Source: Streptomyces sp. D2-8 (GTDB lineage Bacteria > Actinomycetota > Actinomycetes > Streptomycetales > Streptomycetaceae). From it: a stretch of 64,000 bases of DNA. The notes below the pieces were generated by a model. It was not told the origin of the DNA. It saw only the letters and a program-made list of their open reading frames with translations, and ran no database searches. The position numbers and the translations under genes were made by a program. Positions within the stretch are counted from its first letter, which is position 1. Each line of letters opens with the position of its first letter. The stretch is taken from positions 1 to 64,000 of the forward strand of contig NZ_JAAHBP010000010.1 of the NCBI RefSeq assembly GCF_023184515.1, in the 5' to 3' direction. Shown one piece after another: positions 39,027 through 47,551 of this stretch.

Positions 39027-39689
39027 TCAGGCCCCGTACTTCTCCTGGTACTCCCGTGCCGTCCTCAGCAGCTCCGGGTGCAGCGCCTCGCCCGCCGCCA
39101 GCAGCCGCGGCAGCAGCGTCCGCTCGGTCGTCACCGCCCGGAACTGCAGGGCCACGGTCACGTCGTGGCCGGGCCGGTGCACGATCTCGACGGCATCGCC
39201 CGCGCGGATCTCCCCGGGCACGATCACCCGCAGATACGCCCCCGGCGCACCCCGCTGCGTGAACCGCTTCACCCAGCCCTTCTCGTCCCATGTGGCCCTG
39301 GAACGTACGGCAGGGAATCCGCCCGGAGGTGATCTCCAGCACCACCTCGGGCCCGATGCGCCAGCGCTCGCCGATCAGGGCACCGGACACGTCCAGCCCC
39401 CGGGTGGTGAGGTTCTCGCCGAACGCGCCGTCGGCCAGCGTCCGGCCCAGCTCGCGCTCCCACTCGTCCAGGTCCTCGCGGGCCATGGCGTACACCGCCT
39501 GGTCGTTGCCGCCGTGGTGCTCCAGCTTGCACACCGCGTCACCGGCCAGCCCGCTCCCGCCGACGCCCGCCGGGCGCGGACACCCGCACCGGCCCGTCCA
39601 CCGGCCGCTTGTCGATCCCGGTCACGCCCTCCGGGTTGTCCGTGTACGGCACCGCCTCGGCCCGGCCCAGATTCACTGACAGAAGCTTC
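39027..39689 (-). pseudogene. MOSC-domain protein, frameshifted
   Basis: Three reading frames together give one MOSC protein of about 215 residues: first LLSVNLGRAEAVPYTDNPEG, VTGIDKRPVDGPVRV (39585-39689); then, after a frame change near 39550-39575, CKLEHHGGNDQAVYAMARED, GAFGENLTTRGLDVSG and RIPCRTFQGHMG (to about 39290); then, after a one-base change near 39285, VKRFTQRGAPGAYLRVIVPG to REYQEKYGA at 39027. The expected start codon position reads AGG instead of ATG. Two frame disruptions and a lost start point to a pseudogene, unless they are sequencing errors. Confidence 0.8.
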
Positions 39690-39759
39690 CTGCCCGCACG
39701 GTAGGCGACCGTCCCCCAAAGCGTCGACGCATTATCGGAAGCAGCATCAAAGGGTCGCT

Positions 39760-39765
39760 TATCCT
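39760..39765 (+). promoter_or_regulatory. -10 hexamer TATCCT, leaderless start of the LysR gene
   Basis: TATCCT ends six bases before the GTG at 39772. No ribosome binding site. Confidence 0.5.
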
Positions 39766-39771
39766 CGAAGG

Positions 39772-40668
39772 GTGATCGAAGCTCGTCATCTCCGTGTCCT
39801 GCGCGCCGTCGCGACCACCGGCTCCTTCTCCGCCGCGGGCCGCGAGCTGGGCTGCACCCAGCCCGCCGTCAGCCAGCAGATGAAGGCCCTGGAAACCTCC
39901 GTCGGCACGCCGCTGCTGATCCGCACCGGACGGGAGATGCGCCTGACCCAGGCCGGCGAGGCCCTGGTGCGGCACGCCGCCGGGATCCTCGCCGGGCTGA
40001 CGGCCGCCGAGGAGGAGGTCGCCGCCATCGCCGGGCTGCGCGCGGGCCGGGTCCGGCTCGTCTCCTTCCCGAGCGGCAGCTCCACCCTTGTCCCCACGGC
40101 CCTCGCCGCACTGCGCCAGGCGCACCCCGGCACCCGCGTCTCCCTGGAGGAGGCCGAGCCGCCCGCGTCCGTCGGGCTGCTGCGCGAGGGCGACTGCGAC
40201 GTGGCGCTCGCCTTCCGCTACGAGGGGGCGGCGGGCGCGCAGGAGTGGGACGACCTCGTCGTGCGGCCGCTGCTGTCGGACCGGCTCGTCGCACTCGTGC
40301 CGGAGCGGCACCGGCTCGCGGGCGCGGAGTCCGTCGCTATCGGCGAACTCACCGAGGAGCCGTGGATCGCGGGCTGCCCGCGCTGCCGCGGACAGCTGGT
40401 CGAGGTGTGCGCGGCGGCCGGCTTCACCCCGCGCATCGACTTCGCCACCGACGACTACCCGGCCGTCGTGGGCCTGGTCGGCGCCGGTCTGGGCGTGGCC
40501 GTGCTGCCCCAGCTGGCCGTCGAGTCGGTGCGGCCCCGGGGGGTGCGCACCGTGCGGCTCGAACCGGCGGTGCGGCGGGAGATCGTCGCGCTCACCCTGC
40601 CCGACCTCGCACAGGTCCCGGCCGTGGCGGCGACGCTCGATCAGCTGGCCCGGGCCGCCCGCCGCTAG
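39772..40668 (+). CDS. LysR-family transcriptional regulator
   Basis: The 298-residue product begins MIEARHLRVLRAVATTGSFS with the LysR winged helix-turn-helix (SAAGRELGCTQPAVSQQMKAL), then LLIRTGREMRLTQAGEALVRHA. The effector domain follows: GRVRLVSFPSGSSTLVPTAL, HPGTRVSLEEAEPPASVGLL, GDCDVALAFRY, RLVALVPERHRLAG and VGAGLGVAVLPQLAVESV. Target unknown; it is divergent from the MOSC pseudogene, which may have been its former partner. The GTG start looks leaderless. Confidence 0.92.
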   Translation: MIEARHLRVLRAVATTGSFSAAGRELGCTQPAVSQQMKALETSVGTPLLIRTGREMRLTQAGEALVRHAAGILAGLTAAEEEVAAIAGLRAGRVRLVSFPSGSSTLVPTALAALRQAHPGTRVSLEEAEPPASVGLLREGDCDVALAFRYEGAAGAQEWDDLVVRPLLSDRLVALVPERHRLAGAESVAIGELTEEPWIAGCPRCRGQLVEVCAAAGFTPRIDFATDDYPAVVGLVGAGLGVAVLPQLAVESVRPRGVRTVRLEPAVRREIVALTLPDLAQVPAVAATLDQLARAARR

Positions 40669-40735
40669 TACCGGTACGCCCGCGGCCAAAAACCAACGGC
40701 ACGCGTACGCGTGCCCGTTTCGCAGAAACGTTCCT

Positions 40736-41065
40736 TCAATTGTTCGAGGCGGCGTGCCCGCCCGATGCCGACGCCGACACCAGCCGGTTGCGCGCCCGCC
40801 CCATCAGTTCTTCGCGCTCGTCCTCGGTCAGCCCGCCCCACACGCCGTACGGCTCACGCACCGCCAAGGCGTGGGCGGCGCACTCGGCACGTACCGGGCA
40901 CCTCATGCAGACCTCTTTGGCCGAGTTCTCACGAGCGCTCCTCGCCGCACCGCGCTCACCTTCCGGATGGAAGAAGAGCGAGCTGTCCACCCCTCGACAG
41001 GCGGCCAGCAGCTGCCAGTCCCACAGGTCCGCGTTCGGTCCGGGAAGGCGGGAGAAATCTGCCAT
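40736..41065 (-). CDS. WhiB-like [4Fe-4S] regulator
   Basis: The 109-residue product has the Wbl pattern: Cys23 in AACRGVDSSLFF, Cys53 and Cys56 in EVCMRCPVRAECAAHALAVR with Cys62, and the GVWGG turn (74-78), followed by a basic C-terminus. Wbl proteins bind a [4Fe-4S] cluster and contact the principal sigma factor. AAGGGG lies ten bases before the ATG. It is divergent from bldM, so development-linked control is likely. I do not assign a wbl letter. Confidence 0.93.
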   Translation of the reverse strand: MADFSRLPGPNADLWDWQLLAACRGVDSSLFFHPEGERGAARSARENSAKEVCMRCPVRAECAAHALAVREPYGVWGGLTEDEREELMGRARNRLVSASASGGHAASNN

Positions 41066-41445
41066 TACGTGACCCCTTGTAGCCGTTCTGGGCGGATCCG
41101 GTGCCTACGACCGTACAACTACGATCTAAGGAGATGAAAATATGACTCATTGCGAATCTAGCTCCAGACACTGGCAAAGCGGAAGAAATGGGTCTGAATG
41201 GGGCATGGGTTGTGATGAAAGTTCGAGGGTCCAGGGCGCATGTCTGCACCGTGTCCGCCCCCTCACGTAGAGTGCCGAAGACGACAGCCGACCCCGTAAC
41301 TCTTTCGAGTGACCGTCGTTGAGAGGGCGAGGCGGTTGAAGGAACAAGCGCTCGGACGGGTGTCCGAGGCGGTCGACCGCACAGGTGACGATTTCGTACC
41401 AGCCTGGAGGCTCAAGGTGACGTGCATCAGCTGCGGAGGGCGGTC
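41066..41445. other. Divergent regulatory region between the wbl gene and bldM
   Basis: The 380 bases hold no gene. They contain the sigma-BldN type promoter for bldM at 41295-41322 and AT-richer sequence near 41125-41160 that probably carries the wbl promoter. Confidence 0.6.
41295..41322 (+). promoter_or_regulatory. Sigma-BldN-type promoter of bldM
   Basis: CGTAAC (41295-41300) and CGTTGA (41317-41322) are 16 bases apart, an exact match to the -35/-10 consensus of the developmental ECF sigma factor BldN. In S. coelicolor bldM is a known BldN target. The start codon is about 115 bases downstream. Confidence 0.85.
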
Positions 41446-42057
41446 ATGACATCCGTCCTCGTCTGCGACGACTCCCCGCTTGCCCGAGAGGCGCTCCGTC
41501 GTGCGGTCGCGACCGTGCCCGGCGTAGAGCGCGTGACGACGGCGGCCAACGGCGAGGAAGTCCTCCGCCGCTGGGGGGCCGACCGCTCGGACCTGATTCT
41601 GATGGACGTACGCATGCCCGGACTGGGCGGCGTCGAGACGGTCCGGCGGCTGCTCTCCGCCGACCCCGGTGCGCGCATCATCATGCTCACCGTCGCCGAG
41701 GACCTGGACGGCGTGGCCCTCGCGGTCGCCGCCGGTGCCCGCGGCTATCTGCACAAGGACGCCTCCCGCGCGGAACTGCGCGCGACGGTGACCCAGGCCC
41801 TGGCCGACCCGACCTGGCGGCTCGCCCCGCGCCGGCTGCGCTCGGCCGAGATGGGGGCGGCGCCCACGCTCACAGCGCGTGAGATCCAGGTCCTCGAAGG
41901 CATGAGCCACGGCCGCTCGAACGCGGAGATCGGCCGTGAGCTGTTCCTCTCCGAGGACACCGTCAAAACGCACGCCCGGCGCCTGTTCAAGAAGCTCGGC
42001 GCCTCGGACCGTGCCCACGCCGTGGCGCTCGGATTCCGATGGGGTCTGGTGCGCTAG
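41446..42057 (+). CDS. bldM: Developmental orphan response regulator BldM
   Basis: BldM is an atypical response regulator needed for aerial hyphae and spore formation. The 203-residue product has a receiver domain (MTSVLVCDDSPLAREALRRA; VRMPG after Asp54 in LILMDVRMPG; LTVAEDLDG) and a C-terminal LuxR-type helix-turn-helix (PTLTAREIQVLEGMSHGRSN, AEIGRELFLSEDTVKTHARRLFKKLG). Length equals S. coelicolor BldM. GGAGGG precedes the ATG. No sensor kinase is adjacent, as expected. The BldN-type promoter sits upstream. Confidence 0.95.
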   Translation: MTSVLVCDDSPLAREALRRAVATVPGVERVTTAANGEEVLRRWGADRSDLILMDVRMPGLGGVETVRRLLSADPGARIIMLTVAEDLDGVALAVAAGARGYLHKDASRAELRATVTQALADPTWRLAPRRLRSAEMGAAPTLTAREIQVLEGMSHGRSNAEIGRELFLSEDTVKTHARRLFKKLGASDRAHAVALGFRWGLVR

Positions 42058-42083
42058 GGCCTGGCGTTCGGATCAGGCCGCAG

Positions 42084-42138
42084 GGCACCGACGGCAGCTT
42101 GTCGGTGCCGGTGAGCGGGGGCACGCGGATGCCCCCGC
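42084..42138 (+). terminator. Two tandem perfect hairpins after bldM
   Basis: GGCACCGAC - 8-base loop - GTCGGTGCC (42084-42109), then GCGGGGGCA - CGCGGA - TGCCCCCGC (42115-42138); both stems have nine perfect pairs. They separate bldM from shbA. Nothing else coding was seen in 42058-42427. Confidence 0.7.
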
Positions 42139-42427
42139 GCGAGCCGCACCCGCGGGGACCGAAGCCGGCGGCCGACGGCCACGCCGGCAGGGATCTGCCC
42201 GGGCGAGGTCGAGAGCTCGGGAGGGCGCGGGCGAGGACCCTCGTCCCCGGGATGATCCGAACGGCAGGTCCCAGCGGTCGTGCTGAAGGCACGGAAAGCC
42301 AGGTGGGCGCGGGTGGACCCAGGGTCCGCCGGAGGCCTGCTGCTCGTTTCGCCGGGGATGCCGCATCCTTGAGGGTGTGGAGTTCCTCGGGAACGAGTCG
42401 GTCGAGCGGAAGGGGAGGGCGCAGGGG

Positions 42428-43105
42428 ATGAGTGCCGGCGCACCTGCTCATAACGCTTCGGTGCACAACAACGGGCGCGGTGCCGCGGAGCCGGCGGCCG
42501 CAAGGCACCATGGACCGATGCGCGACGACGAGGCGGCCCATGCCCAGGGCGCGATCGGTGCGCTCGTCCACCGCGCCGTCGACGGGGACGAGCAGGCGAC
42601 GCACGACCTGCTCGCCCATGTCCACCCCCTGGCCCTGCGCTACTGCCGCACCCGGCTGTCCCGTCTCCCGGGCGACGCCCGGCACTTCGTGGAGGACCTC
42701 GCCCAGGAGGTCTGCGTGGCGGTACTCCTCGCGCTGCCCCGCTACCGGGACACCGGGCGCCCCTTCGAGGCGTTCGTCTTCGCCATCGCCGCCCACAAGG
42801 TCGCCGACCTGCAGCGCGCGGCGATGCGTCACCCCGGCTCGACGGCCATCCCCTCCGACGAGATGCCCGAGCGCCCGGACGACTCGCTGGGTCCCGAGGA
42901 GCGCGCCCTGCTCAGCAGCGACGCGGAATGGGCCAAGAAACTCCTGGCCAACCTTCCCGAGAACCAGCGGGAGCTGCTGCTGCTGCGCATCGCGGTGGGG
43001 CTCACGGCCGAGGAGACCGGCCAGATGTTGGGAATGTCACCCGGTGCGGTCCGGGTGGCTCAGCACAGGGCACTGAGCCGGCTGCGAGCGCTGGCCGAGC
43101 AGTAG
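42428..43105 (+). CDS. shbA: ECF sigma factor ShbA
   Basis: ShbA directs transcription of hrdB, the principal sigma gene, in Streptomyces. The 225-residue product has sigma2 (IGALVHRAVDGDEQATHDLL, FVEDLAQEVCVAVLLALPRY, RPFEAFVFAIAAHKVADLQR) and sigma4 (LLANLPENQRELLLLRIAVG, LTAEETGQMLGMSPGAVRVA, QHRALSRLRAL). The N-terminal 40 residues before MRDDEAAHAQG are poorly conserved in appearance; ATG 42428 has GAAGGGGAGGG upstream and is my choice, with ATG 42521 as alternative. Its location next to bldM and guaB matches the known locus. No anti-sigma gene adjoins it. Confidence 0.88.
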   Translation: MSAGAPAHNASVHNNGRGAAEPAAARHHGPMRDDEAAHAQGAIGALVHRAVDGDEQATHDLLAHVHPLALRYCRTRLSRLPGDARHFVEDLAQEVCVAVLLALPRYRDTGRPFEAFVFAIAAHKVADLQRAAMRHPGSTAIPSDEMPERPDDSLGPEERALLSSDAEWAKKLLANLPENQRELLLLRIAVGLTAEETGQMLGMSPGAVRVAQHRALSRLRALAEQ

Positions 43106-43259
43106 CCCTGCTGGAACAGACCCCCCTGTTGAACAGGCGGTGCGCCGCTTCCGTACGAACATACGAAGCCCGGAGTCGGGCGGAACCGTGGAATGAGACA
43201 GCCGCGCTGGCCGTTAGCATGGACATCCGCACCGATCAAGGCCATTTGGGGAAGGTGTC

Positions 43260-44765
43260 ATGACTGCCAACGTCGACGGAGTGCCCGGGAAATTCGCGAC
43301 ACTCGGGCTGACCTACGACGACGTGCTGCTGCTGCCGGGTGCATCCGAGGTGCTCCCCAACGCGGTCGACACCTCGTCCCGCATCTCCCGCAACGTCCGG
43401 GTCAACATCCCGCTGCTGTCCGCGGCGATGGACAAGGTGACCGAGTCCCGCATGGCGATCGCGATGGCCCGCCAGGGCGGCGTCGGCGTGCTGCACCGCA
43501 ACCTCTCCGTCGAGGACCAGGTCAACCAGGTCGACCTGGTGAAGCGCTCCGAGTCCGGCATGGTCACCGACCCGATCACGGTGCACCCCGACGCGACGCT
43601 GGGCGAGGCCGACGCCCTGTGCGCCAAGTTCCGCATCAGCGGCGTCCCCGTCACCGACGGCAACAAGAAGCTGCTCGGCATCGTCACCAACCGCGACATG
43701 GCCTTCGAGACCGACCGCACGCGTCAGGTGCGCGAGGTCATGACCCCGATGCCGCTGGTCACCGGCAAGGTCGGCATCTCCGGCACCGACGCCATGGAGC
43801 TGCTGCGCCGCCACAAGATCGAGAAGCTTCCGCTGGTCGACGACGCGGGTGTCCTCAAGGGCCTCATCACGGTCAAGGACTTCGTCAAGGCCGAGCAGTA
43901 CCCCAACGCGGCGAAGGACGCCGAGGGCCGGCTGCTCGTCGGTGCGGCCGTGGGCGCCAGCCCGGAGGCCCTGGAGCGCGCCCAGGCGCTCGCCGGTGCC
44001 GGTGTGGACTTCCTGGTCGTCGACACCTCGCACGGCCACAACAGCAACGCGCTCAGCTGGATGGCGAAGATCAAGTCGAGCGTGGGCGTCGACGTGATCG
44101 GCGGCAACGTCGCCACCCGTGACGGCGCTCAGGCGCTGATCGACGCCGGTGTCGACGGCATCAAGGTGGGCGTGGGCCCCGGCTCGATCTGCACCACCCG
44201 CGTCGTCGCCGGTATCGGTGTCCCGCAGGTCACGGCCATCTACGAGGCGTCCCTCGCGGCCCGTCCGGCGGGCATCCCGCTGATCGGCGACGGCGGCTTG
44301 CAGTACTCCGGCGACATCGGCAAGGCCCTGGCCGCCGGCGCCGACACGGTGATGCTGGGCAGCCTCCTCGCGGGCTGTGAGGAGTCCCCGGGCGAGCTTC
44401 AGTTCATCAACGGCAAGCAGTTCAAGTCGTACCGCGGCATGGGCTCGCTCGGTGCGATGCAGTCCCGCGGCCAGGCCAAGTCGTACTCCAAGGACCGCTA
44501 CTTCCAGGGCGAGGTCGGCTCCGACGACAAGCTCGTGCCCGAGGGCATCGAGGGCCAGGTGCCCTACCGCGGCCCGCTGGCCAACGTCCTGCACCAGCTC
44601 GTCGGCGGTCTGCGCCAGACGATGGGCTACGTGGGCGCCGCCTCCATCGACGAGATGGAGACCAAGGGCCGCTTCGTCCGGATCACCTCAGCGGGACTCA
44701 AGGAGAGCCACCCGCACGACATCCAGATGACGGTCGAAGCGCCGAACTACAGCCGCAACAAGTAG
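43260..44765 (+). CDS. guaB: IMP dehydrogenase
   Basis: GuaB oxidises IMP to XMP, the committed step to GTP. The 501-residue product has TYDDVLLLPGASEVLPNAVD, two CBS domains (about residues 100-210: MVTDPITVHPDATLGEADAL, REVMTPMPLVTGKVGISGTD), then the catalytic loop GVGPGSICTTRVVAGIGVPQ with the active cysteine (about 315) and GGLQYSGDIGKALAAGADTV. Flap residues GQAKSYSKDRYFQGE follow. GGGGAAGG precedes the ATG. A paralogue lacking CBS domains follows directly. Confidence 0.97.
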   Translation: MTANVDGVPGKFATLGLTYDDVLLLPGASEVLPNAVDTSSRISRNVRVNIPLLSAAMDKVTESRMAIAMARQGGVGVLHRNLSVEDQVNQVDLVKRSESGMVTDPITVHPDATLGEADALCAKFRISGVPVTDGNKKLLGIVTNRDMAFETDRTRQVREVMTPMPLVTGKVGISGTDAMELLRRHKIEKLPLVDDAGVLKGLITVKDFVKAEQYPNAAKDAEGRLLVGAAVGASPEALERAQALAGAGVDFLVVDTSHGHNSNALSWMAKIKSSVGVDVIGGNVATRDGAQALIDAGVDGIKVGVGPGSICTTRVVAGIGVPQVTAIYEASLAARPAGIPLIGDGGLQYSGDIGKALAAGADTVMLGSLLAGCEESPGELQFINGKQFKSYRGMGSLGAMQSRGQAKSYSKDRYFQGEVGSDDKLVPEGIEGQVPYRGPLANVLHQLVGGLRQTMGYVGAASIDEMETKGRFVRITSAGLKESHPHDIQMTVEAPNYSRNK

Positions 44766-44781
44766 CGGCCAGGCCTTCCGA

Positions 44782-44810
44782 GGGCGGCTCCGGAGCATCC
44801 GGGGCCGCCC
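44782..44810 (+). terminator. Terminator after guaB
   Basis: GGGCGGCTCCGGA - GCA - TCCGGGGCCGCCC, 13 pairs with one G-U, immediately before the next gene's leader. Confidence 0.7.
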
Positions 44811-44870
44811 TCGTCGTGCCCGTCGGCGATACTGGAAGACGCTGCACCGCATCAGGGAAAGGCCACAGAC

Positions 44871-45995
44871 GTGACTGAGATCGAGATCGGGCGCGGCAAG
44901 CGCGGCCGCCGGGCGTACGCCTTCGACGACATCGCCGTCGTCCCCAGCCGCCGTACGCGGGACCCGAAGGAGGTCTCGATCGCCTGGCAGATCGACGCCT
45001 ACCGCTTCGAGCTGCCCTTCCTGGCCGCCCCCATGGACTCGGTCGTCTCCCCGGCCACCGCGATCCGCATCGGCGAGCTCGGCGGCCTCGGCGTGCTGAA
45101 CCTCGAGGGCCTGTGGACGCGCTACGAGGACCCGCAGCCGCTGCTCGACGAGATCGCCGGGCTGGACTCGGAGACCGCGACCCGCCGTCTGCAGGAGATC
45201 TACGCGGCTCCCATCAAGGAGGAGCTGATCGGGCAGCGCATCAAGGAGGTGCGCGACTCCGGCGTCGTCACCGCCGCCGCGCTCTCCCCGCAGCGCACCG
45301 CCCAGTTCTCCAAGGCCGTCGTGGACGCGGGCGTGGACATCTTCGTCATCCGCGGTACGACGGTCTCGGCGGAGCACGTCTCCGGTGCGCACGAGCCGCT
45401 GAACCTGAAGCAGTTCATCTACGAGCTGGACGTCCCGGTGATCGTCGGCGGCTGCGCCACGTACACGGCGGCCCTGCACCTGATGCGCACCGGCGCGGCC
45501 GGTGTGCTGGTCGGCTTCGGCGGCGGCGCGGCCCACACCACGCGCAACGTGCTCGGCATCCAGGTCCCCATGGCGACGGCGGTCGCCGACGTGGCCGCCG
45601 CGCGCCGTGACTACATGGACGAGTCGGGCGGCCGGTACGTGCACGTGATCGCGGACGGCGGTGTCGGCTGGTCCGGCGACCTGCCCAAGGCGATCGCCTG
45701 CGGCGCGGACGCGGTCATGATGGGTTCCCCGCTGGCCCGTGCCACGGACGGCCCGGGCCAGGGCCACCACTGGGGCATGGAGGCCGTGAACGAGGAACTG
45801 CCGCGCGGCAAGAAGGTCGCCCTCGGCACGGTCGGCACCCTCGAGGAGATCCTCACGGGCCCGTCCCACACGCCGGACGGCTCGATGAACCTCTTCGGTG
45901 CCCTGCGCCGCGCCATGTCCACGACCGGCTACAGCGAGCTCAAGGAGTTCCAGCGCGTCGAGGTGACGGTGGCGGACTCGCAGCACCGTCGGTAG
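44871..45995 (+). CDS. GuaB3-family IMP dehydrogenase-related protein
   Basis: The 374-residue product is a compact paralogue of GuaB without CBS domains: FDDIAVVPSRRTRDPKEVSI, FLAAPMDSVVSPATAIRIGE, VDIFVIRGTTVSAEHVSG, VPVIVGGCATYTAALHLMRT, GADAVMMGSPLARATDGPG. The usual GSICTTR loop is not present; the corresponding region is GAAGVLVGFGGGAAHTTRNV, so the catalytic cysteine is lacking and normal IMPDH activity is unlikely. This second guaB-like gene is conserved next to guaB in actinobacteria. It ends at a 15-pair hairpin. Confidence 0.93.
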   Translation: MTEIEIGRGKRGRRAYAFDDIAVVPSRRTRDPKEVSIAWQIDAYRFELPFLAAPMDSVVSPATAIRIGELGGLGVLNLEGLWTRYEDPQPLLDEIAGLDSETATRRLQEIYAAPIKEELIGQRIKEVRDSGVVTAAALSPQRTAQFSKAVVDAGVDIFVIRGTTVSAEHVSGAHEPLNLKQFIYELDVPVIVGGCATYTAALHLMRTGAAGVLVGFGGGAAHTTRNVLGIQVPMATAVADVAAARRDYMDESGGRYVHVIADGGVGWSGDLPKAIACGADAVMMGSPLARATDGPGQGHHWGMEAVNEELPRGKKVALGTVGTLEEILTGPSHTPDGSMNLFGALRRAMSTTGYSELKEFQRVEVTVADSQHRR

Positions 45996-46010
45996 CCGGC
46001 AGGCCTGGGA

Positions 46011-46044
46011 AGGGCCGGTCACCCCACCCGGGGTGACCGGCCCT
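46011..46044. terminator. Bidirectional terminator
   Basis: AGGGCCGGTCACCCC and GGGGTGACCGGCCCT form a perfect 15-pair stem with an ACCC loop, between the convergent guaB-like and nucleotide-sugar dehydrogenase genes. Confidence 0.85.
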
Positions 46045-46071
46045 TCCGCATGCCGGGAGGCGCCTGGTCCC

Positions 46072-47280
46072 TCACAACCGGTGCGCCGCTCCCGTGGGCG
46101 CCGCGCCCCGCGTGTCGAGCAGCAGCTGGGCCTTCACCGACAGGCCCTGGAGGTCATACGTGCGGTGCTGCTGGAGCAGGATGGTCAGGTCCGCGTCGGA
46201 TGCCGCCTCGTAGAGGGAGTCGGCGCGGGGGATGGGCCGGTCGAGGACGCTCCAGGCGGGGACGTGCGGGTCGTGGTAGCTGACCGAGGCGCCCAGTTCC
46301 ATCAGGCGCAGGGCGATCTCCTGGGCGGGGGTGGCCTGGAGGTCTGCGAGGTCGGGCTTGTAGGTGACGCCGAGGAGGAGCACGCGGGCGCCCCGGGCGG
46401 ACTTGCCGTGTTCGTTGAGGAGCGTGGCGGCGCGCTGGACGACGTAGCCCGGCATGCGGCTGTTGACCTCCTGGGCCAGTTCCACCATGCGCAGGCCGCG
46501 GCCGCCGCCGGCGGTCATGTCCTGGGGGACGGAGTGGCCGCCGACGCCGGGGCCCGGACGGAAGGCCTGGAAGCCGAACGGCTTGGTCTCCGCGCAGCGG
46601 ATGACGTCCCAGAGGTCGACGCCCAGGTCGTTGCAGAGGACGGCCATCTCGTTGACGAGGGCGATGTTCACATGCCGGTAGTTGGTCTCCAGCAACTGCA
46701 CGGTCTCCGCTTCGCGGGGGCCACGCGCGCGTACCACCTTGTCGGTCAGCCGTGCGTAGAACGCGGCGGCCGACTCGGTGCAGGCCGGGGTGAGGCCGCC
46801 GATGACCTTGGGGGTGGTGGCGGGCGTGACGTCGCGGTTGCCCGGGTCGACGCGGCTGGGGGAGTACGCGAGGTGGAAGTCGCGGCCCGCGCGCAGACCG
46901 GAGCCCTCTTCGAGGAGCGGACGCAGGAATTCCTCTGTCGTCCCCGGGTACACAGGTGACTCCAGGATCACTGTGGTGTGCGGGCGCAGGTGGGCGGCCA
47001 GGGTGCGGGCGGCTGCCTCCAGCTGGCTCAGGTCGAGCCCGCCGTCCGCTCCCCGCGGGGTCGGCGCGCAGATGACCGCGGTGCGCACTCGGCCGAGTTC
47101 GGCCGGGTCGGTGGTCGGCCGGAAGCCCCCCGAGAGCATCCGGCGCAGTTCGGCGGGGCTGAGCGAGCCCGCCTCGGGTCCGGTCCGGTAGCCGATGGTG
47201 GGGACGCCGGCGGCGACGGCGGCCTGGGCCAGGGGCAGGCCGTACGGGCCGAGTCCGATGACGGCGAGATCTGCGGGCAT
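46072..47280 (-). CDS. UDP-sugar dehydrogenase family protein with Ser in place of the catalytic Cys
   Basis: The 402-residue product has the family layout: NAD domain MPADLAVIGLGPYGLPLAQA; TVILESPVYPGTTEEFLRPL; LAYSPSRVDPGNRD; ETVQLLETNYRHVNIALVNE; NDLGVDLWDVIRCAETKPFG; the active-site loop GPGVGGHSVPQDM; then a C-terminal UDP-binding domain (LLGVTYKPDLADLQATPAQE). In the family the loop is GGHC(I/V)P with catalytic Cys; here the codon is TCC and the residue is Ser250. GGGAAGGA precedes the ATG at 47280. Function may be changed or lost. No sugar-polymer genes adjoin it. Confidence 0.88.
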   Translation of the reverse strand: MPADLAVIGLGPYGLPLAQAAVAAGVPTIGYRTGPEAGSLSPAELRRMLSGGFRPTTDPAELGRVRTAVICAPTPRGADGGLDLSQLEAAARTLAAHLRPHTTVILESPVYPGTTEEFLRPLLEEGSGLRAGRDFHLAYSPSRVDPGNRDVTPATTPKVIGGLTPACTESAAAFYARLTDKVVRARGPREAETVQLLETNYRHVNIALVNEMAVLCNDLGVDLWDVIRCAETKPFGFQAFRPGPGVGGHSVPQDMTAGGGRGLRMVELAQEVNSRMPGYVVQRAATLLNEHGKSARGARVLLLGVTYKPDLADLQATPAQEIALRLMELGASVSYHDPHVPAWSVLDRPIPRADSLYEAASDADLTILLQQHRTYDLQGLSVKAQLLLDTRGAAPTGAAHRL

Positions 47281-47551
47281 GGCGTGGCCGTCCTTCCCGA
47301 TAGCCGAAGTGGGACAGGTACGCAAGCCCTGTGGACAGGACGGGCGAGCGCAATGTCAGACTAGGAGTAAATATGACCGATATGCGGGATTGCCTGGCCG
47401 AGTTTCGGTGAGTGTTCCGTGAGCGTTGTCCACAGGCTGCGGGCCCGTGGTGGCTGAAGTCGGGCAACCCGGTCAGAATCTGGGCAGGGGGATACGGACG
47501 GGGCCTCATCCGACGGGTGCGGCCGGCGCGACCGATGAGCGGGAGGCAGCG

